Below are positions 53,887 through 64,000 of a DNA stretch of 64,000 nucleotides, in pieces. The first letter of the stretch is position 1. The number at the start of each line of letters is the position of its first letter. The notes below the pieces were generated by a model. It was not told the origin of the DNA and searched no databases. It saw only the letters and a list, made by a program, of their open reading frames with translations. A program made the position numbers and the translations under genes. The stretch comes from Pyropia yezoensis (Eukaryota > Rhodophyta > Bangiophyceae > Bangiales > Bangiaceae), in contig CM020620.1 of NCBI GenBank assembly GCA_009829735.1, forward strand, positions 15,721,186-15,785,185, written 5' to 3'.

Positions 53887-56800
53887 ATGAAGCGCCAACG
53901 GGCCGACGGCGGCCGCACCGCGGCGGCCTCCGGCACCGCGGCCGGCCCCGCTTCCCGTCCCGACCGCCGCAGTCGCCGCAGCCGTGGGGAGCCCGGCGCC
54001 GCCGCCGCGGGCGGGCGCGCCGCTCCCCCCCCGCCCCCCCGGGCCCTTCCCGCGGGCACGCCCCTGTACAACGCTGCGGGCGTACCGTACGCGCTGGTCA
54101 GGACGGTCGCCGCGACGGGGCCCTTCCCCTCCCGCGAGCGCCCCTACCCCACCGTAGCGGCGGCGGCGGCGGCGGCGGCGGCCGAGGCGGCGGCAGCCAC
54201 GACGCTGGCCGCAGTGTCCGCCGCCGACGCATCGGATGACTCAGAGGGCGGTGACAGCGACGGTGGCGGCGCGTCGCCGCGGCCGCCGCGGCGGCTGCCA
54301 TCGTCGGCGGGGTCGTCGCCGTCGGCGGCGGCGTCGCCGCCGCCGCCGCCGCCGCCACGGCTAACGCTCGTCCGTGCGGCGCAGCTGGCACGTAAGGCCG
54401 CCGCGCGGCGGGCGGTGGACCGCAGCTCGGCAGCGTCTGCAGCGCCGCTGGTGGCCCCACGTGTGTGCCACGCGTGCGGCAAGGGCGATGGCACCCGCCT
54501 GGTCACCTGTGCCGCCTGCTGCGTGACCGTCCACCCCAGCTGCTACGCGGTGGCGGCAGCGGCGCCCACCCCGGTGCCACCGGCAGGCGGTGGCGGTGGC
54601 GGTGGCGAAAGTGGTGGCGGTGGCGAAAGTGGTGGCGGTGGCGCAAGTCGTGGCGGTGGCGATGGTGGTGGTGGTGGCGGTGGTGGTGGCGGTGGCGATG
54701 GTGGTGGCGGTGGCGATGGTGATGGCGGCAGCGGCGGCGGGTGCGACGGCGACGGTGGCGGCGGGGGCGGCGGCGTTGGCTGTGGCGGTGACGACGCCGA
54801 CGCCGGCTTTCTGTGTGACCCGTGCGCAGCGGGCGTCCTACCCGCCACCGTGTCGTGTGTGGTGTGCCCAACGCGTGGCGGCGCGGCTCTGGCGGTGGAG
54901 GAGGTACCGCCGCCCGGCTGGCGGCGCGCCGCGGCTATGGCGGCCGCAGAGGGCAAGGTGCCGCCGCCACTGCCACCGCCGACGCGGTGGGTACACCTGG
55001 CATGCGCGTTTTGGGTGCCCCGCCTGGCGGCGAGCCTGCCCGACCGGCGGGTCCGCCACGTACCATCCCTGGCTGAAAACGCGATGGCAGCGGTGTGCGC
55101 CATCTGTCTACAGGGAGGCGGGGGGGTGGTGTCGTGTCGGGGGCCTGACGCGTTGCGGACGCTGCGGGGGGGGGGCGATGCTGGCGGCGTCGGGGGGGCG
55201 GGCGGCGGCGGCGGCGGCGGCATCGGCGGCGGTGGCTCACTGTGCACCCTCCCCTTTCATGTTCTGTGTGGCCGCGCGCGCGGGTGGTCGGCCGAGGTCA
55301 TTTCCGACCTGGCCGACCCGTTTGTGGCGTGCTGCGGCGCCCACTCAGGGCCCGACTTGGCGGGTGCGCTCGCGCGGTTTGCCGCGGGCATGGAGGTGCC
55401 CATTGCGGCGACCACCGCAGGCGGCGGCGTCAGTGGCAGTGGCCGTAGAGGCGCCGCCCGCCGAGCGTCGGCGGCCGACATGCGACGGTCCAAGGTCAAT
55501 AGGGAGGTAAAGAAGGCCTACTCGGCCGCCGCGCCCTACCGGCTGGGCTTCCTCACCCGCCACTGGTCCCGCTTTGAGCCCTTCTTGTCTGGCGCCGGCG
55601 TCGACGGGTCGGTGGGCGGCCCTTTTGCAGCCAAGACGCTCAGCTGGCTGCGCACCTCGGCAGGTAGCCGTGAAGGCCTGCCCCTCCCCGACACGGACGC
55701 GTTCATGTCGCAGCCACCCTACGTGACGGGCGGGAGGGTGCGGCCGTATCAGTTGGAGGGTGTCCGGTGGCTCATCCACCAGCACCCTGCTGCGGTAGGC
55801 GGTATCCTCGGGGATGACATGGGCCTGGGGAAGACCATGCAGGTGGCGCTCTTCCTCGAGTACCTCGCCGTGGAGTGCAACATTTGGGGGCCCCACCTGA
55901 TCGTCGCCCCCCTGTCGGTGCTGTCGTCGTGGCAGGCGGAGCTGGCACGCTGGGCACCGTCGCTCCGGGTGCTCCTGTTTTACGGCTCAGAGGGGGAGCG
56001 CAGCCGCCTCCTGGCCCGGTCGGTTCTGCCGGGTGACTTTGACGTGCTGGTTACCAGTTATGAGCAACTGGTGTCCGAGTCACGCCTGTTTGGGTACGTG
56101 CTCACAGGGCCGAGGCAGATGCGTCTGAACCATATGGAGGGATGGCCGCGGAGGGCGGAGCGGAGGCGTGGTTGGTTGAGGTGCGCTCGTGAGCGGGTTC
56201 CGCCTGCCTTGTCTGCTGGGACGCCCGGTCCGCCTGCCTCTCGGAGCGGCGCCCTTCGTGGACATTCGACTGACATGTGTGCGTGCTTTTTGTGTCGCTG
56301 CACTTGCTGACTGTCCTCGGTTGGCCACGCTTGGCTTTCTCACTGAGCAACCCGCCGCCTTCTCCCGCTTGACCCGACAGCACCCCGCCCGTGTGGGTTT
56401 GGCGCTACATGATTTACGACGAAGCGCAAAAGCTCAAGAACTGGAACTCGGCGGTCTCAGGCGTCGCCCGCGGGCAGCGTGGCTACGCCCGCCTCCTCCT
56501 ATCGGGCACCCCCCTGCAGAACAATTTGAAGGAGTTGTGGGCGCTGCTGCGGCTGCTCTACCAGGAAGTTTTCAGCAGCAGCGCCGCGGAGCGGACGTTC
56601 ACGGCCGCCTGGGAGCTGGTGGCAGAAAAGGGGCGGCGGGGAGGCGCCATCACCGGCGCACGGGCGCGGATGAACACGGAGCTAGTGGATGCTGCCCACC
56701 AACTCCTTGGCGTGCTGATGCTGCGGCGGACCAAGGCGAGCGTCTCGCTGGGCCTGCCGCCCAAGACGGAGCGCTTGGTGTTTGTGCCGCTCTCTCCGCT

Positions 56801-59300
56801 GCAGCACTGGGCGTACCGGGCGGTGCTTGAGGCAGACACCAACGTCATGACGGCCGCCCGGGATGCCGCTGGCGGGGACAGCGGGGCACAGGGCCTAGCC
56901 GCGGCGGGCGCGACCTTTCGCCCGGCAGGCGCACAGAACACCCTCATCCAGCTGCGCAAGGTGTGTAACCACCCCGCGCTGCTCCGCGCGTTTGACACCC
57001 ACCCCGGCGAGCTAACGCACGCGCTGGTGGCGGACTCTGGCAAGACAGCCATGCTGGACAAGATCTTGACCGCCGCCGCCACCGTTGGCGACCGCGTCGT
57101 CGTCTTTTCCCAGTGGAGCGAGACGCTCGATTTACTAGAAGACCTCCTCAATTACCGGCAGCTGCCCTACCTGCGGCTGGACGGGCACACGGGCTTTGGC
57201 CGCCGCAAGTATGTGGTGCGCCGCTTTGCTGACCCCAACGACGTCAAGCGGGTGCTGATCGTGTCGACCCGTGCCGGCGGCGTCGGCCTCAACCTCCAGC
57301 AGGCATGTGTGGTCGTCATGTTTGATTCGGACTGGAACCCAGCGATGGACCGGCAGGCCCAAGACCGCGTGCACCGCATTGGTCAGACTCGCCCTGTCAC
57401 CGTGTACCGGCTGGCGACCCGCCACACCTGCGAGGAGCGCATTCTGTACTTTGCAGCAGAGAAGGCTAAGCTAGGTGCCCGCATCCTCCGCGATGACCAG
57501 AGGGTTTCTCCCTTCACGGAAGGGGGTGGTAAGGAAACGGGGCGCCCAGCTCTGTCACCGTCGCCTCCTCTCCCTGCCGCTGGAGGTGACACCGGTGTTG
57601 GCGGCACCAACGGCGATCCGCCACAGGTCCCTTCGGGCTCCCCCGATGAGACGGTAGCCACCGTCGACGACCTGCCAGCCGTATCTGATGAGCGCCTGTA
57701 CGAGCGGTCCGAGCTGGGCAGCATGCTCACGCACGGTGTAGCGGTGCGGCTGGCCAACAGCCTCGCTGCGGCCGCCGCCGCGTTTGACGACTTTCTCGCC
57801 CGGCCGCTGACGGAAGCGCTAGCAGACGGCACCGCCACGGGCGTTACAACTGCCGCCGCCGCGGCGGGCGACACGGCGGGTACCGAGGAGGGGGTGGGCG
57901 CCACTGACGCGGGTGGCGGCGGCGGGGTGACTGTGGGCGACAATGCCACCGACGTGGAGGTCGGGCCGGGCCGGGCGGCCGACGCCCCCCCCCTAGCGCT
58001 CCAGACGGACGCGCGCACGTTTGGGGGGACCCGCGTGGAGCGACCGCCCGCTGCGGCCGTGCCCGACCACTGGCTCCCCGCGGTCACCAGCGGCGCGGTC
58101 GCCCCCCCGGCGCCGACGGCCGACGGCGGCGATGACGCGACGGCGGCGGCGGCGGCGGCGGCACCTCCTGGCCGGCGGCGCGTGCCGACGGTGCAGGCCA
58201 CGTGGGTACCTGGCGTTGGCGAGGTGAACGTGTCGACCTGGTCCATCGCGCAGGCTACCCACAACCGGCGGCTGGTTGCCGACGCGGCCGCCGCGCGGGC
58301 GCCACCCGCCCGCGGTGGCGCCGGCGGTGCCGGCGGCGCCACGGGCCGCCCCTGGGCCCACCGCCGCCGCTGCCTCGTGTGCGAGCGCGCCGCCGTTACG
58401 CCCGCCGCGGCGGCCGCCGCCGCCGACCGCCACGCGGCGGCGGTGGCTGCCTCCGCCGCCGCACACGCGGCGGCCACCGCCGCCGCCCGCGCCGAGCGCC
58501 GGGCGGCTGTCGTGGCGGCGGGCGCGGCGGATGGGGCGCACCCCCCGCCCCGGCGGCCGCCCCCGCCGCCGCCGCCGCCGCCGCCCCCGCCGCCGCCCCC
58601 CCCCGCCAACGCCACCCCGTGCATGGTGTGCCCCAACGTGATCCACTGGGCCTGCCACCCGCCGTCGGCGTTTGCGGCGGTACAGGCGGCAGCGGCGGCG
58701 GCGACAGCCGCCGCCGCAACCGCCGCCGCCGACGCGGTCGCTGCCGTCGCCGACGCGGGCGGCGGCGGCAACGCCGACGGCGGCGTCACAGCGTCGGCGG
58801 CGCCCCCGCCGCCGCCCCTGGCGGGCCCTACCGCGTACCGGTGCCCGCAGCACCGGTGCGACGCGTGCGAGCGGTCGCCCACCGAGGCGGGGGCGCTCCT
58901 CTACCGCTGCGCCGCCTGCCCGCGGTCGTGGTGTGACGACTGCGTGGGGCCGCTGGGCTTTCCCCCGCCGGTGGGGGGGGCGAGAGGGGCCGCGGGCGTC
59001 CCGCCCCCCGCGGCAGCGGGGGTGGCGGCGACGGCGGCTGCGGCGGGCGCCGCCGGCGCGGCGGCTGGGCCGGCGGCGGCTGAGTGGGGGGGGGGGGGGG
59101 GGGGGGGGGGGGGGGCGTGGATGGCGCTGCCGCTCGACGGCGCCGACGGGCGGTCGCGGGCGGCGGGGTGGGCGCCGACGCCAGCGTACGAGCCCATCCT
59201 GTGTGGGGGCTGCGCCGCGGCGGGGGCGGCGCTGCTCGCCTCGCGCGTGGCGGCGGCTGCCGCCGTGGGCGGTGCGCATCGCAGGGAGGGAGGGGGGTGA
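53887..59300 (+). CDS. SNF2-family ATPase with N- and C-terminal PHD modules
   Basis: Exon 1 is 53887-56093 (ends TTTGG|GTACGT, phase 2) and exon 2 is 56381-59300 (after GACCCGACAG). Together they encode 1,708 residues in phase. A first PHD (VCHACGKGDGTRLVTCAACC, about 193-220) is followed by a ~70-residue poly-Gly linker. An extended-PHD half (CVVC at about 325, WVHLACAFWVP, VCAICLQGGG, FHVLCGRARG, CCGAHSG) follows. The Snf2 ATPase has GDDMGLGKT (about 644), IYDEAQKLKN, SGTPLQNNLKELWALL, RKVCNHPALL, FSQWSETLDLLEDLL, STRAGGVGLNL and DRVHRIGQ. The C-terminus carries CLVCERAAV, CMVCPNVIHWACHPP and a PHD-like HRCDACERS...CAACPRSWCDDC. It is probably a histone-reading remodeller; I cannot place it in a named Snf2 subfamily. 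A 30-nt G run at 59086-59115 is a risk for the last 60 residues. Confidence 0.85.
54589..54725 (+). repeat. Gly-coding minisatellite in the SNF2/PHD gene
   Basis: Imperfect tandem copies of an 18-bp unit GGTGGCGGTGGCGAAAGT decay into GGTGGC repeats. They encode the Gly/Ser linker between the two PHD halves. Confidence 0.8.
59086..59115 (+). repeat. 30-nt G homopolymer in coding sequence
   Basis: It encodes poly-Gly near the C-terminus of the SNF2/PHD protein; a miscount would change the last ~60 residues. Confidence 0.9.
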
Positions 59301-59644
59301 GGGGTGGGGGGGGTGGGGGGGAAGGACGACCTCCCCATGTGCCACGAGGCCGGCCCGCCGCAGAGGGGTAGCTGCAGGACAGGACCCCGCTGTGGCGTGG
59401 GACGCGGCTAGTGGGTGGGTGGGGGCGGCCGCCTTGACCCGACCGTCTGGGAGCGGGGTGTGCGGCGGCACGGGGGGTACGGACCAGGAGCAGCAGGCGG
59501 TGGAGAACGCCAGACACTCGACAAACAGCACAGCACATGCGCGGGGGGGGGCGGCGGATACGGCCAGCCCCCCCCCACTCCTCCCCCTCCTGCTTCCCCC
59601 CCCTGTTCCCCGTCCTCCCCCTCCCGCCTCCTTCCCCCCCCCTC
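59301..59644. other. convergent intergenic interval
   Basis: 3' flanks of the SNF2/PHD and RBR genes; G- then C-rich; no gene recognised. Confidence 0.55.
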
Positions 59645-61393
59645 CTACCACGCTACCGTTGGCGCGATAAACTGGGAGTACTCGTGCACCCCAGCCAGGC
59701 TATACCGCGTGTGCTGCGACAGCGCCGCGGCCGTCACAAACGGCCGCCCGCAGCACAGGTGCACGTCGTGCTGGCGGGTGGCGAGCAGGTGCGCCGCGAG
59801 TGCGCCGCGGGAGGTAAACTCGCGGCGGCAGTCGGGGTAGGGGCACGTTGCGTGGCGCAGGTCATTGACAATCCCGTTAGGCAGCCGCCGGCCAACGCCC
59901 AAGGTGGCCTCCTCGTAGAGGGCGTCCAGGTCCAGGGCCGCCCGCGAGCGGTCCACCTCGACGACCGTGTCGAGGATGGGGGGGCGCTCCCCGTCGGCCC
60001 CCCCCTCGGCGGCGGCGGCGGCGGCGCCCCCACCATAGCCACCGCCATAGCCGCCCCGCCCGGGTTCGGCCGCGGCGGCCGCGCCGCCTCCGCCGCCGCC
60101 GCGGCCGCCGCCATGGTTGTCGGCGCCATGACCGTCGTAGCCGTGCGGCAGCGCCGCCGCCGGCACCGCACGCCCGACCCGACCGCCCCCATCAGCGGCA
60201 GGGGGGTAGCGGCCGATGGCAGCCCGACGCGGGGGGGCGCGCGCCCCCGCCTCTGGCGCACGACGCACCCGCGCCTCCCGAACACGCGGTGCCTCAATCT
60301 CCCCGCCCTCCTCCTCCTCCTCCCCCTCCTCCCCCTCGTCCGTGTAGGTCCACAGTCCACACTGGCAGTCTGCCTGACCGTGCAGATTCTGCGGGGTCGC
60401 CTCAACATTCTTGTACCGCTTCCCACAGTGGAAGCAGAAAGGCGTGCCGCAGGCTTCATGCAACACGAAGTTGCAATCCGCGGCCTCCTTGTCAATCAGC
60501 TCCCCACAGCCGGGGCACGCCTTCCACTCGCGCGCGCGCGCGAGCGCGCGCAGCGCATCCGTGCCGTCCTTTTCCGCCTGATACGCCCCGCACGAGACGC
60601 CCCCGTGCCACGCGACGCGGCACCGCACGCACGTCGACGTGGCGCACAGGGGGCAGTCCACGCGGTACAGGTCGAGCGGCTCCGCGGCGGCGGCGGCGGG
60701 CGGCGGCGGCGCACCGGCGCGCGCGGCCGCGCCCGCCGCCGCCGCACCGGCCGCGGGGCCTGCCGCGCGCGCCGCGGCGGCTGCGTCGAGCTCAAAGTCA
60801 AAGGGCGTAGCACACGCGGGGTTGGCACAAAACGCGCGCCACTCCATGACCGTCCCCTCAATGTGGAGGCGGGTGAGATTCGACGCGGTCTCCCCCGTGC
60901 CCGCCACCAGCGACGCACACACCTCGTACGGCAGGGTCGTCTTGCACCCGCCGTCGGCACACGGGACGGGATACCGGCGGTCCGCAACGCGCGCGGAAAC
61001 GTGCGCGACCAGGCACGGCCGGCAGTAGGCGTGCGCGCAGCCGGCGCCCCCGCAGCATGTCATCTCAGTCGCCGCCACCAGCTCGAGGCAGATGCCACAC
61101 GACACCCGTCGGGCGGGCGCGCCCGAAGAGCCACCGCCACCACCGCCGGCGCTGCTGTTCCTGCTGCCGCCGCCCGCCCGGCCCGTAGCGGGCGCCCCGG
61201 TAATCAGCCCCGCCTCGGCTAGCGCGAGCGACCGCGCAAAAGCCGCATCGTTGGCCACCGCCGCCAGCGATGCAATGTCGCAGGCGCTCATCGCGAGGCC
61301 GCCGGCGCCCGCCTCCTCCAGCTGCAGCCGCATCGCCACTTCCGCATCCGAGGGGCCAACCGACGGACGAGGGTGACGCAGCGCTGCCGCCAT
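59645..61393 (-). CDS. RBR-type E3 ubiquitin ligase with C2H2 tail
   Basis: A single exon encodes 582 residues from ATG 61393. It would take ubiquitin from an E2 onto a RING2 cysteine and then onto a substrate. RING1 starts CGICLELVAATEMTCCGGAG at residue 99 (CAHAYCRPC follows). The IBR has FCANPAC, a ~45-residue Ala-rich insert, then CPLCATSTCVRCRVAWH. RING2 has CPGCGELIDKEAADCNFVLH and CGTPFCFHCGKRY, with the Cys of ADCNF at the expected catalytic place. An acidic and Gly/Arg-rich linker leads to a C-terminal pair of C2H2-like fingers (CPYPDCRREFTSRGALAAHL..., LCCGRPFVTAAALSQH). The N-terminus has a helix rich in Glu/Ala. Substrate unknown. Confidence 0.87.
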   Translation of the reverse strand: MAAALRHPRPSVGPSDAEVAMRLQLEEAGAGGLAMSACDIASLAAVANDAAFARSLALAEAGLITGAPATGRAGGGSRNSSAGGGGGGSSGAPARRVSCGICLELVAATEMTCCGGAGCAHAYCRPCLVAHVSARVADRRYPVPCADGGCKTTLPYEVCASLVAGTGETASNLTRLHIEGTVMEWRAFCANPACATPFDFELDAAAAARAAGPAAGAAAAGAAARAGAPPPPAAAAAEPLDLYRVDCPLCATSTCVRCRVAWHGGVSCGAYQAEKDGTDALRALARAREWKACPGCGELIDKEAADCNFVLHEACGTPFCFHCGKRYKNVEATPQNLHGQADCQCGLWTYTDEGEEGEEEEEGGEIEAPRVREARVRRAPEAGARAPPRRAAIGRYPPAADGGGRVGRAVPAAALPHGYDGHGADNHGGGRGGGGGGAAAAAEPGRGGYGGGYGGGAAAAAAEGGADGERPPILDTVVEVDRSRAALDLDALYEEATLGVGRRLPNGIVNDLRHATCPYPDCRREFTSRGALAAHLLATRQHDVHLCCGRPFVTAAALSQHTRYSLAGVHEYSQFIAPTVAW

Positions 61394-61841
61394 TGTGCGG
61401 GGGCGGGGAGAGCGCGGAGGGCGGCGCCGCCGCCGCGTTTCGCCGCGTCGAGTGTAGAACCACGGCCGGGACGACGCGGACGGGCAGGTCAAGAGAGTAC
61501 GCCTACTTGGTGAGTACGGCGGCAGTTCACTGCAAAGGACAATTGCCGCCGAGGTCACTACGGGGACAGCAGGTACACCACCGTGATGGGGTTGGGCCGT
61601 TCGCGGCGAGCGACCGAACAGGCTTGTGCTCGTCGCCAGCTCGCATATGCGCATCAGCCAGTCTTCCCGCGTGGGCAGAAGCGTTGACTCGCATGCATGC
61701 AGGAGGCTATCCCTTCCTGTAATTGTCAGGGCTGCATTCGGATGCATCCAGTTGGGACGAAATTACCAGGCCTTACAACTTGTGAGAAGGGACTGCGCGT
61801 GAGTCGCCAGGGATCACGTGATGGGGACCCCACTCTTGCCT
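61394..61841. other. RBR gene upstream region
   Basis: The frame is open upstream of the chosen ATG, but without support as coding sequence. No motif recognised. Confidence 0.5.
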
Positions 61842-63500
61842 GCGCAGTGCGGCTTAAAGCGGTGTCACGGAATCGTGGCTCGGGCCAGTTTTTCTTTGCT
61901 CAGACTTGCTCAGTCGCCTCGGCACAGTTGTAAGAACGAGAAAGTCATTCTGTACAAACCAACAGAATTCTTGCTCAAACGCGCAAGAAAAGCTGTTGTC
62001 CCCGCACGAGAGTGCAAATCTCCGACGGCTTGTCACCCAATGAAATCATGAGAGGTCCTTGCACAAAACGACTACGTACCGCCATGGACGTCACACAAAT
62101 CCAAAGACAACAGATTAACTGAGAAAGTGCCAATCGTCTTTGGACGAGTTATGGAATGATCGGCATAGTTAGGCTGCTTCCTGGGTCTCTCTCGGCTTTA
62201 GTGAGTCCCGAGAAAATAGTTTGCTGGAGGAACACGACCCATGTGACCGACTTGTGCTTCACACTGTGCACTCTCCACGAAGAACAACCATGCCGACGCG
62301 TCGCCTCAAGGGCAAAAAGACACCCCCCTGTCCTAAGCATTCACCATCCACAGGTCCCTTTGCACAGCCCCCCCCCTTTCCCACCGCACTCCACCGGTCT
62401 CCCGAACTAGCGACCCGCCCACAAGAGTAGTCGGCTGCACCCCCCCCCGAGTTCGATTCACTTGCGCCCACTATCCATAGCTTGAGTTGTACAAGGTGTG
62501 AGAAAGAATGGTCTTGTTGCTACCGGGCCTCATCCCGGTCGTCCCTCTCCCTCGTCTACAAAAATAATCATGCCGCCCGTCTGGACATTCTTGTCCACCT
62601 ATCCGTTCGTGATCTGTGCACTAGTTCCGACGGCCCAGCTCTCCTGCCGATTTTCATGTCGCCCCGTGGCACATGTGCTTCCTGGTGTTGCGGCAGTCAT
62701 GGTACTGTCGCCATGGTCCACGCCGGGCGGGCTTGGCGTCATTTCCTTGCCCTCCAGTTCCCAGGAGGCCGCCCCGTGCTTGGCGGGGACGGCGGCACTA
62801 CCTGTAGGGAGAAGCAGAATGGTTGAGCAGCCATCGCTGAGGCCCACACAGACGTGCAGCTGAACCTTGGTCACTCACAAACCAAGCGGAAGCAACAGCC
62901 ATTAAGAAGCTCAAGTAGGCGGCTGCAGCTAGCTGCAGGTGGCAGGTGCTGACGCGCAAGTACGCATCTCATTCAAGGTAAGACTCTGGAAATGGAAAAA
63001 GATTTGTATATGCTAGGTCACAGTTGGAGACAATGAGTCTACGCAATCAGATTCCGCATGACCGGCCGCGGCCGCTGCAGACATGAGAACGCGGCAATCT
63101 TCATCGCCAGCGAGTCAGCAATCACTGCTAAGCCTTCAACAAGCACTACCTTAATAATGAGATATTGTCAAAACTGTTGCGCGAAGCTGCATGGTTTTGC
63201 ACTTTATTTTGCGCGTTTGTGCAAGCTCCCTTTTTGTCTACTTGCTTAAATTTGCCGAGCGGTATAGTTGCACGACGGCCATGTGCTCAAAGCACATCAC
63301 CAGAGAGGTATGATGATGGCGCTTCACGTCGTGTATCGTGAGCACGTGGCCTCCGTGCGGAACCTATCCGAACAAGTCATACAAAAAAAGCTGATTTGTA
63401 GGCCTCCAGCATACCATACGGAGGGGTTGCAAAAAATGGTCAACAGATCTGAGCAAGAAATCGGGCCGTTTCCGTGACACCGCTTTAAGCCGCACTGCGC
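61842..63500. mobile_element. candidate non-autonomous DNA transposon
   Basis: A perfect 31-base inverted repeat (61842-61872 and 63470-63500, starting GCGCAGTGCGGCTTAAAGC) bounds 1,659 bp. Weaker similarity extends inward to TTGCTCAGA on both sides. The interior is AT-richer than the surroundings and has only short ORFs (up to about 120 codons) without transposase motifs. No target duplication is visible at either possible edge. Confidence 0.55.
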
Positions 63501-63945
63501 TGGGCTGCGGGCCACGATACAGTACCATGCACACACGAGCTCTAAATTTCAATATTCTTCCAACCAATAGATTACGACCTGGCCCAGGTTCGTTCAGTAA
63601 TTGATGGACAGGAGCGACCGCTCTCGACGGTTCCTAGCCGCACGTAGTATGTATTGGCTCACAGCGCACGAGGGCATTTGGCCTTCAGCCAATAGATTCC
63701 CCGGAATACTGCATTCACATATTTCACCGTGCATGGCAAGAATAGTTTGAAAGATCATCATCGCCTCGACTTTGAAATATTATTTTGGCCAGGGGCAGGT
63801 TTCTGGTGGTCGCCGCGCCCCCCTTCCGTCCCTGGGGCTGCCCCCATACCTCGTCCCGTCGGGTGTCCAGGCTCCCCCACCACATTCACCGCCATCACCA
63901 TTTGCATTCCGCATCAAGCCGGGAGCCCCCACCCCCCCCAACAGC
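63501..63945. other. intergenic, composition shifts from AT-rich to GC-rich
   Basis: The motif CCAATAGATT appears twice (about 63564 and 63690). GC rises sharply after 63800, as before other genes here. Confidence 0.5.
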
Positions 63946-64000
63946 ATGACCACCGCTGCCGACGGCCGTCGTCGCCGGAACAGCCGCCGACGACGCCGCC
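63946..64000 (+). CDS. possible start of a gene cut by the window end
   Basis: An ATG at 63946 opens MTTAADGRRRRNSRRRR to the window edge, in GC-rich coding-like sequence. Too short to identify. Confidence 0.2.
   Translation, partial: MTTAADGRRRRNSRRRRR

Noticed and set aside
62430-62475. tRNA-like GAGTTCGATTC at about 62449
   Set aside because: Partial B-box match only; no A box or stems at proper distance on either strand.
1-64000. CRISPR arrays, bacterial operons or defence islands
   Set aside because: No regularly spaced direct repeats; introns, chromatin genes and a chromovirus show eukaryotic nuclear DNA.

Overview
The window looks like nuclear DNA of a GC-rich, intron-poor alga. My best guess is a bangialean red alga (Porphyra/Pyropia type). 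The basis is very high GC with Ala/Gly/Pro homopeptides in most genes, few short introns with strong donors, plastid-style N-termini on a valyl-tRNA synthetase and a tRNase Z, and a chromodomain Ty3 element. This is inference; a GC-rich green or other alga is not excluded. There are no bacterial operons, rRNA genes or CRISPR arrays.

Layout. At 1-10.3 kb, a Crinkler/RHS-like gene (degenerate P-loop ATPase plus restriction-endonuclease-like C-terminus) is split by a young 7,885-bp Ty3/chromovirus. The element has 969-bp LTRs with 3 differences and a 5-bp target duplication. Its long leader carries two hairpins, a tRNA-like A-box/B-box segment and an extra ORF with two U1-type zinc fingers, followed by gag and pol. 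A heptamer in the right phase for -1 frameshifting lies near the gag end, and pol has one in-frame TGA. At 10.3-19.3 kb lie extremely GC-rich simple sequence, a UVSSA-like minus-strand gene and a spliced low-molecular-weight-phosphatase-like gene lacking the usual P-loop cysteine. At 20.3-29.1 kb lie a NicO/HupE-like membrane protein with a His/Met tail, a plastid-type tRNase Z and a convergent valyl-tRNA synthetase. At 29.5-33.3 kb lie two unrecognised spliced genes, one apparently frame-broken at a 24-nt G run. At 37.0-45.1 kb is a complete three-exon CHD1 remodeller of about 2,455 residues.

At 47.3-48.2 kb is a two-exon secreted SnoaL/NTF2-like protein. At 49.8-53.0 kb a ribose-5-phosphate-isomerase-like gene with a degenerate active site converges on an EMC10-like membrane protein. 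At 53.9-59.3 kb is a two-exon SNF2 ATPase with an extended-PHD module at the N-terminus and a PHD-like module at the C-terminus, convergent with an RBR E3 ligase that has a C2H2 tail. Three AT-richer intergenic blocks (about 34.5-35.6, 45.5-46.8 and 61.8-63.5 kb) are bounded by inverted repeats and look like non-autonomous DNA transposons.

Two Snf2 remodellers (a likely H3K4-methyl reader and a PHD-bearing one), and a tRNA maturation plus tRNA charging pair, sit close together. I see no evidence that the window forms one pathway. Exon joins were made by hand from splice signals and reading phase; transcript data would confirm or correct them.
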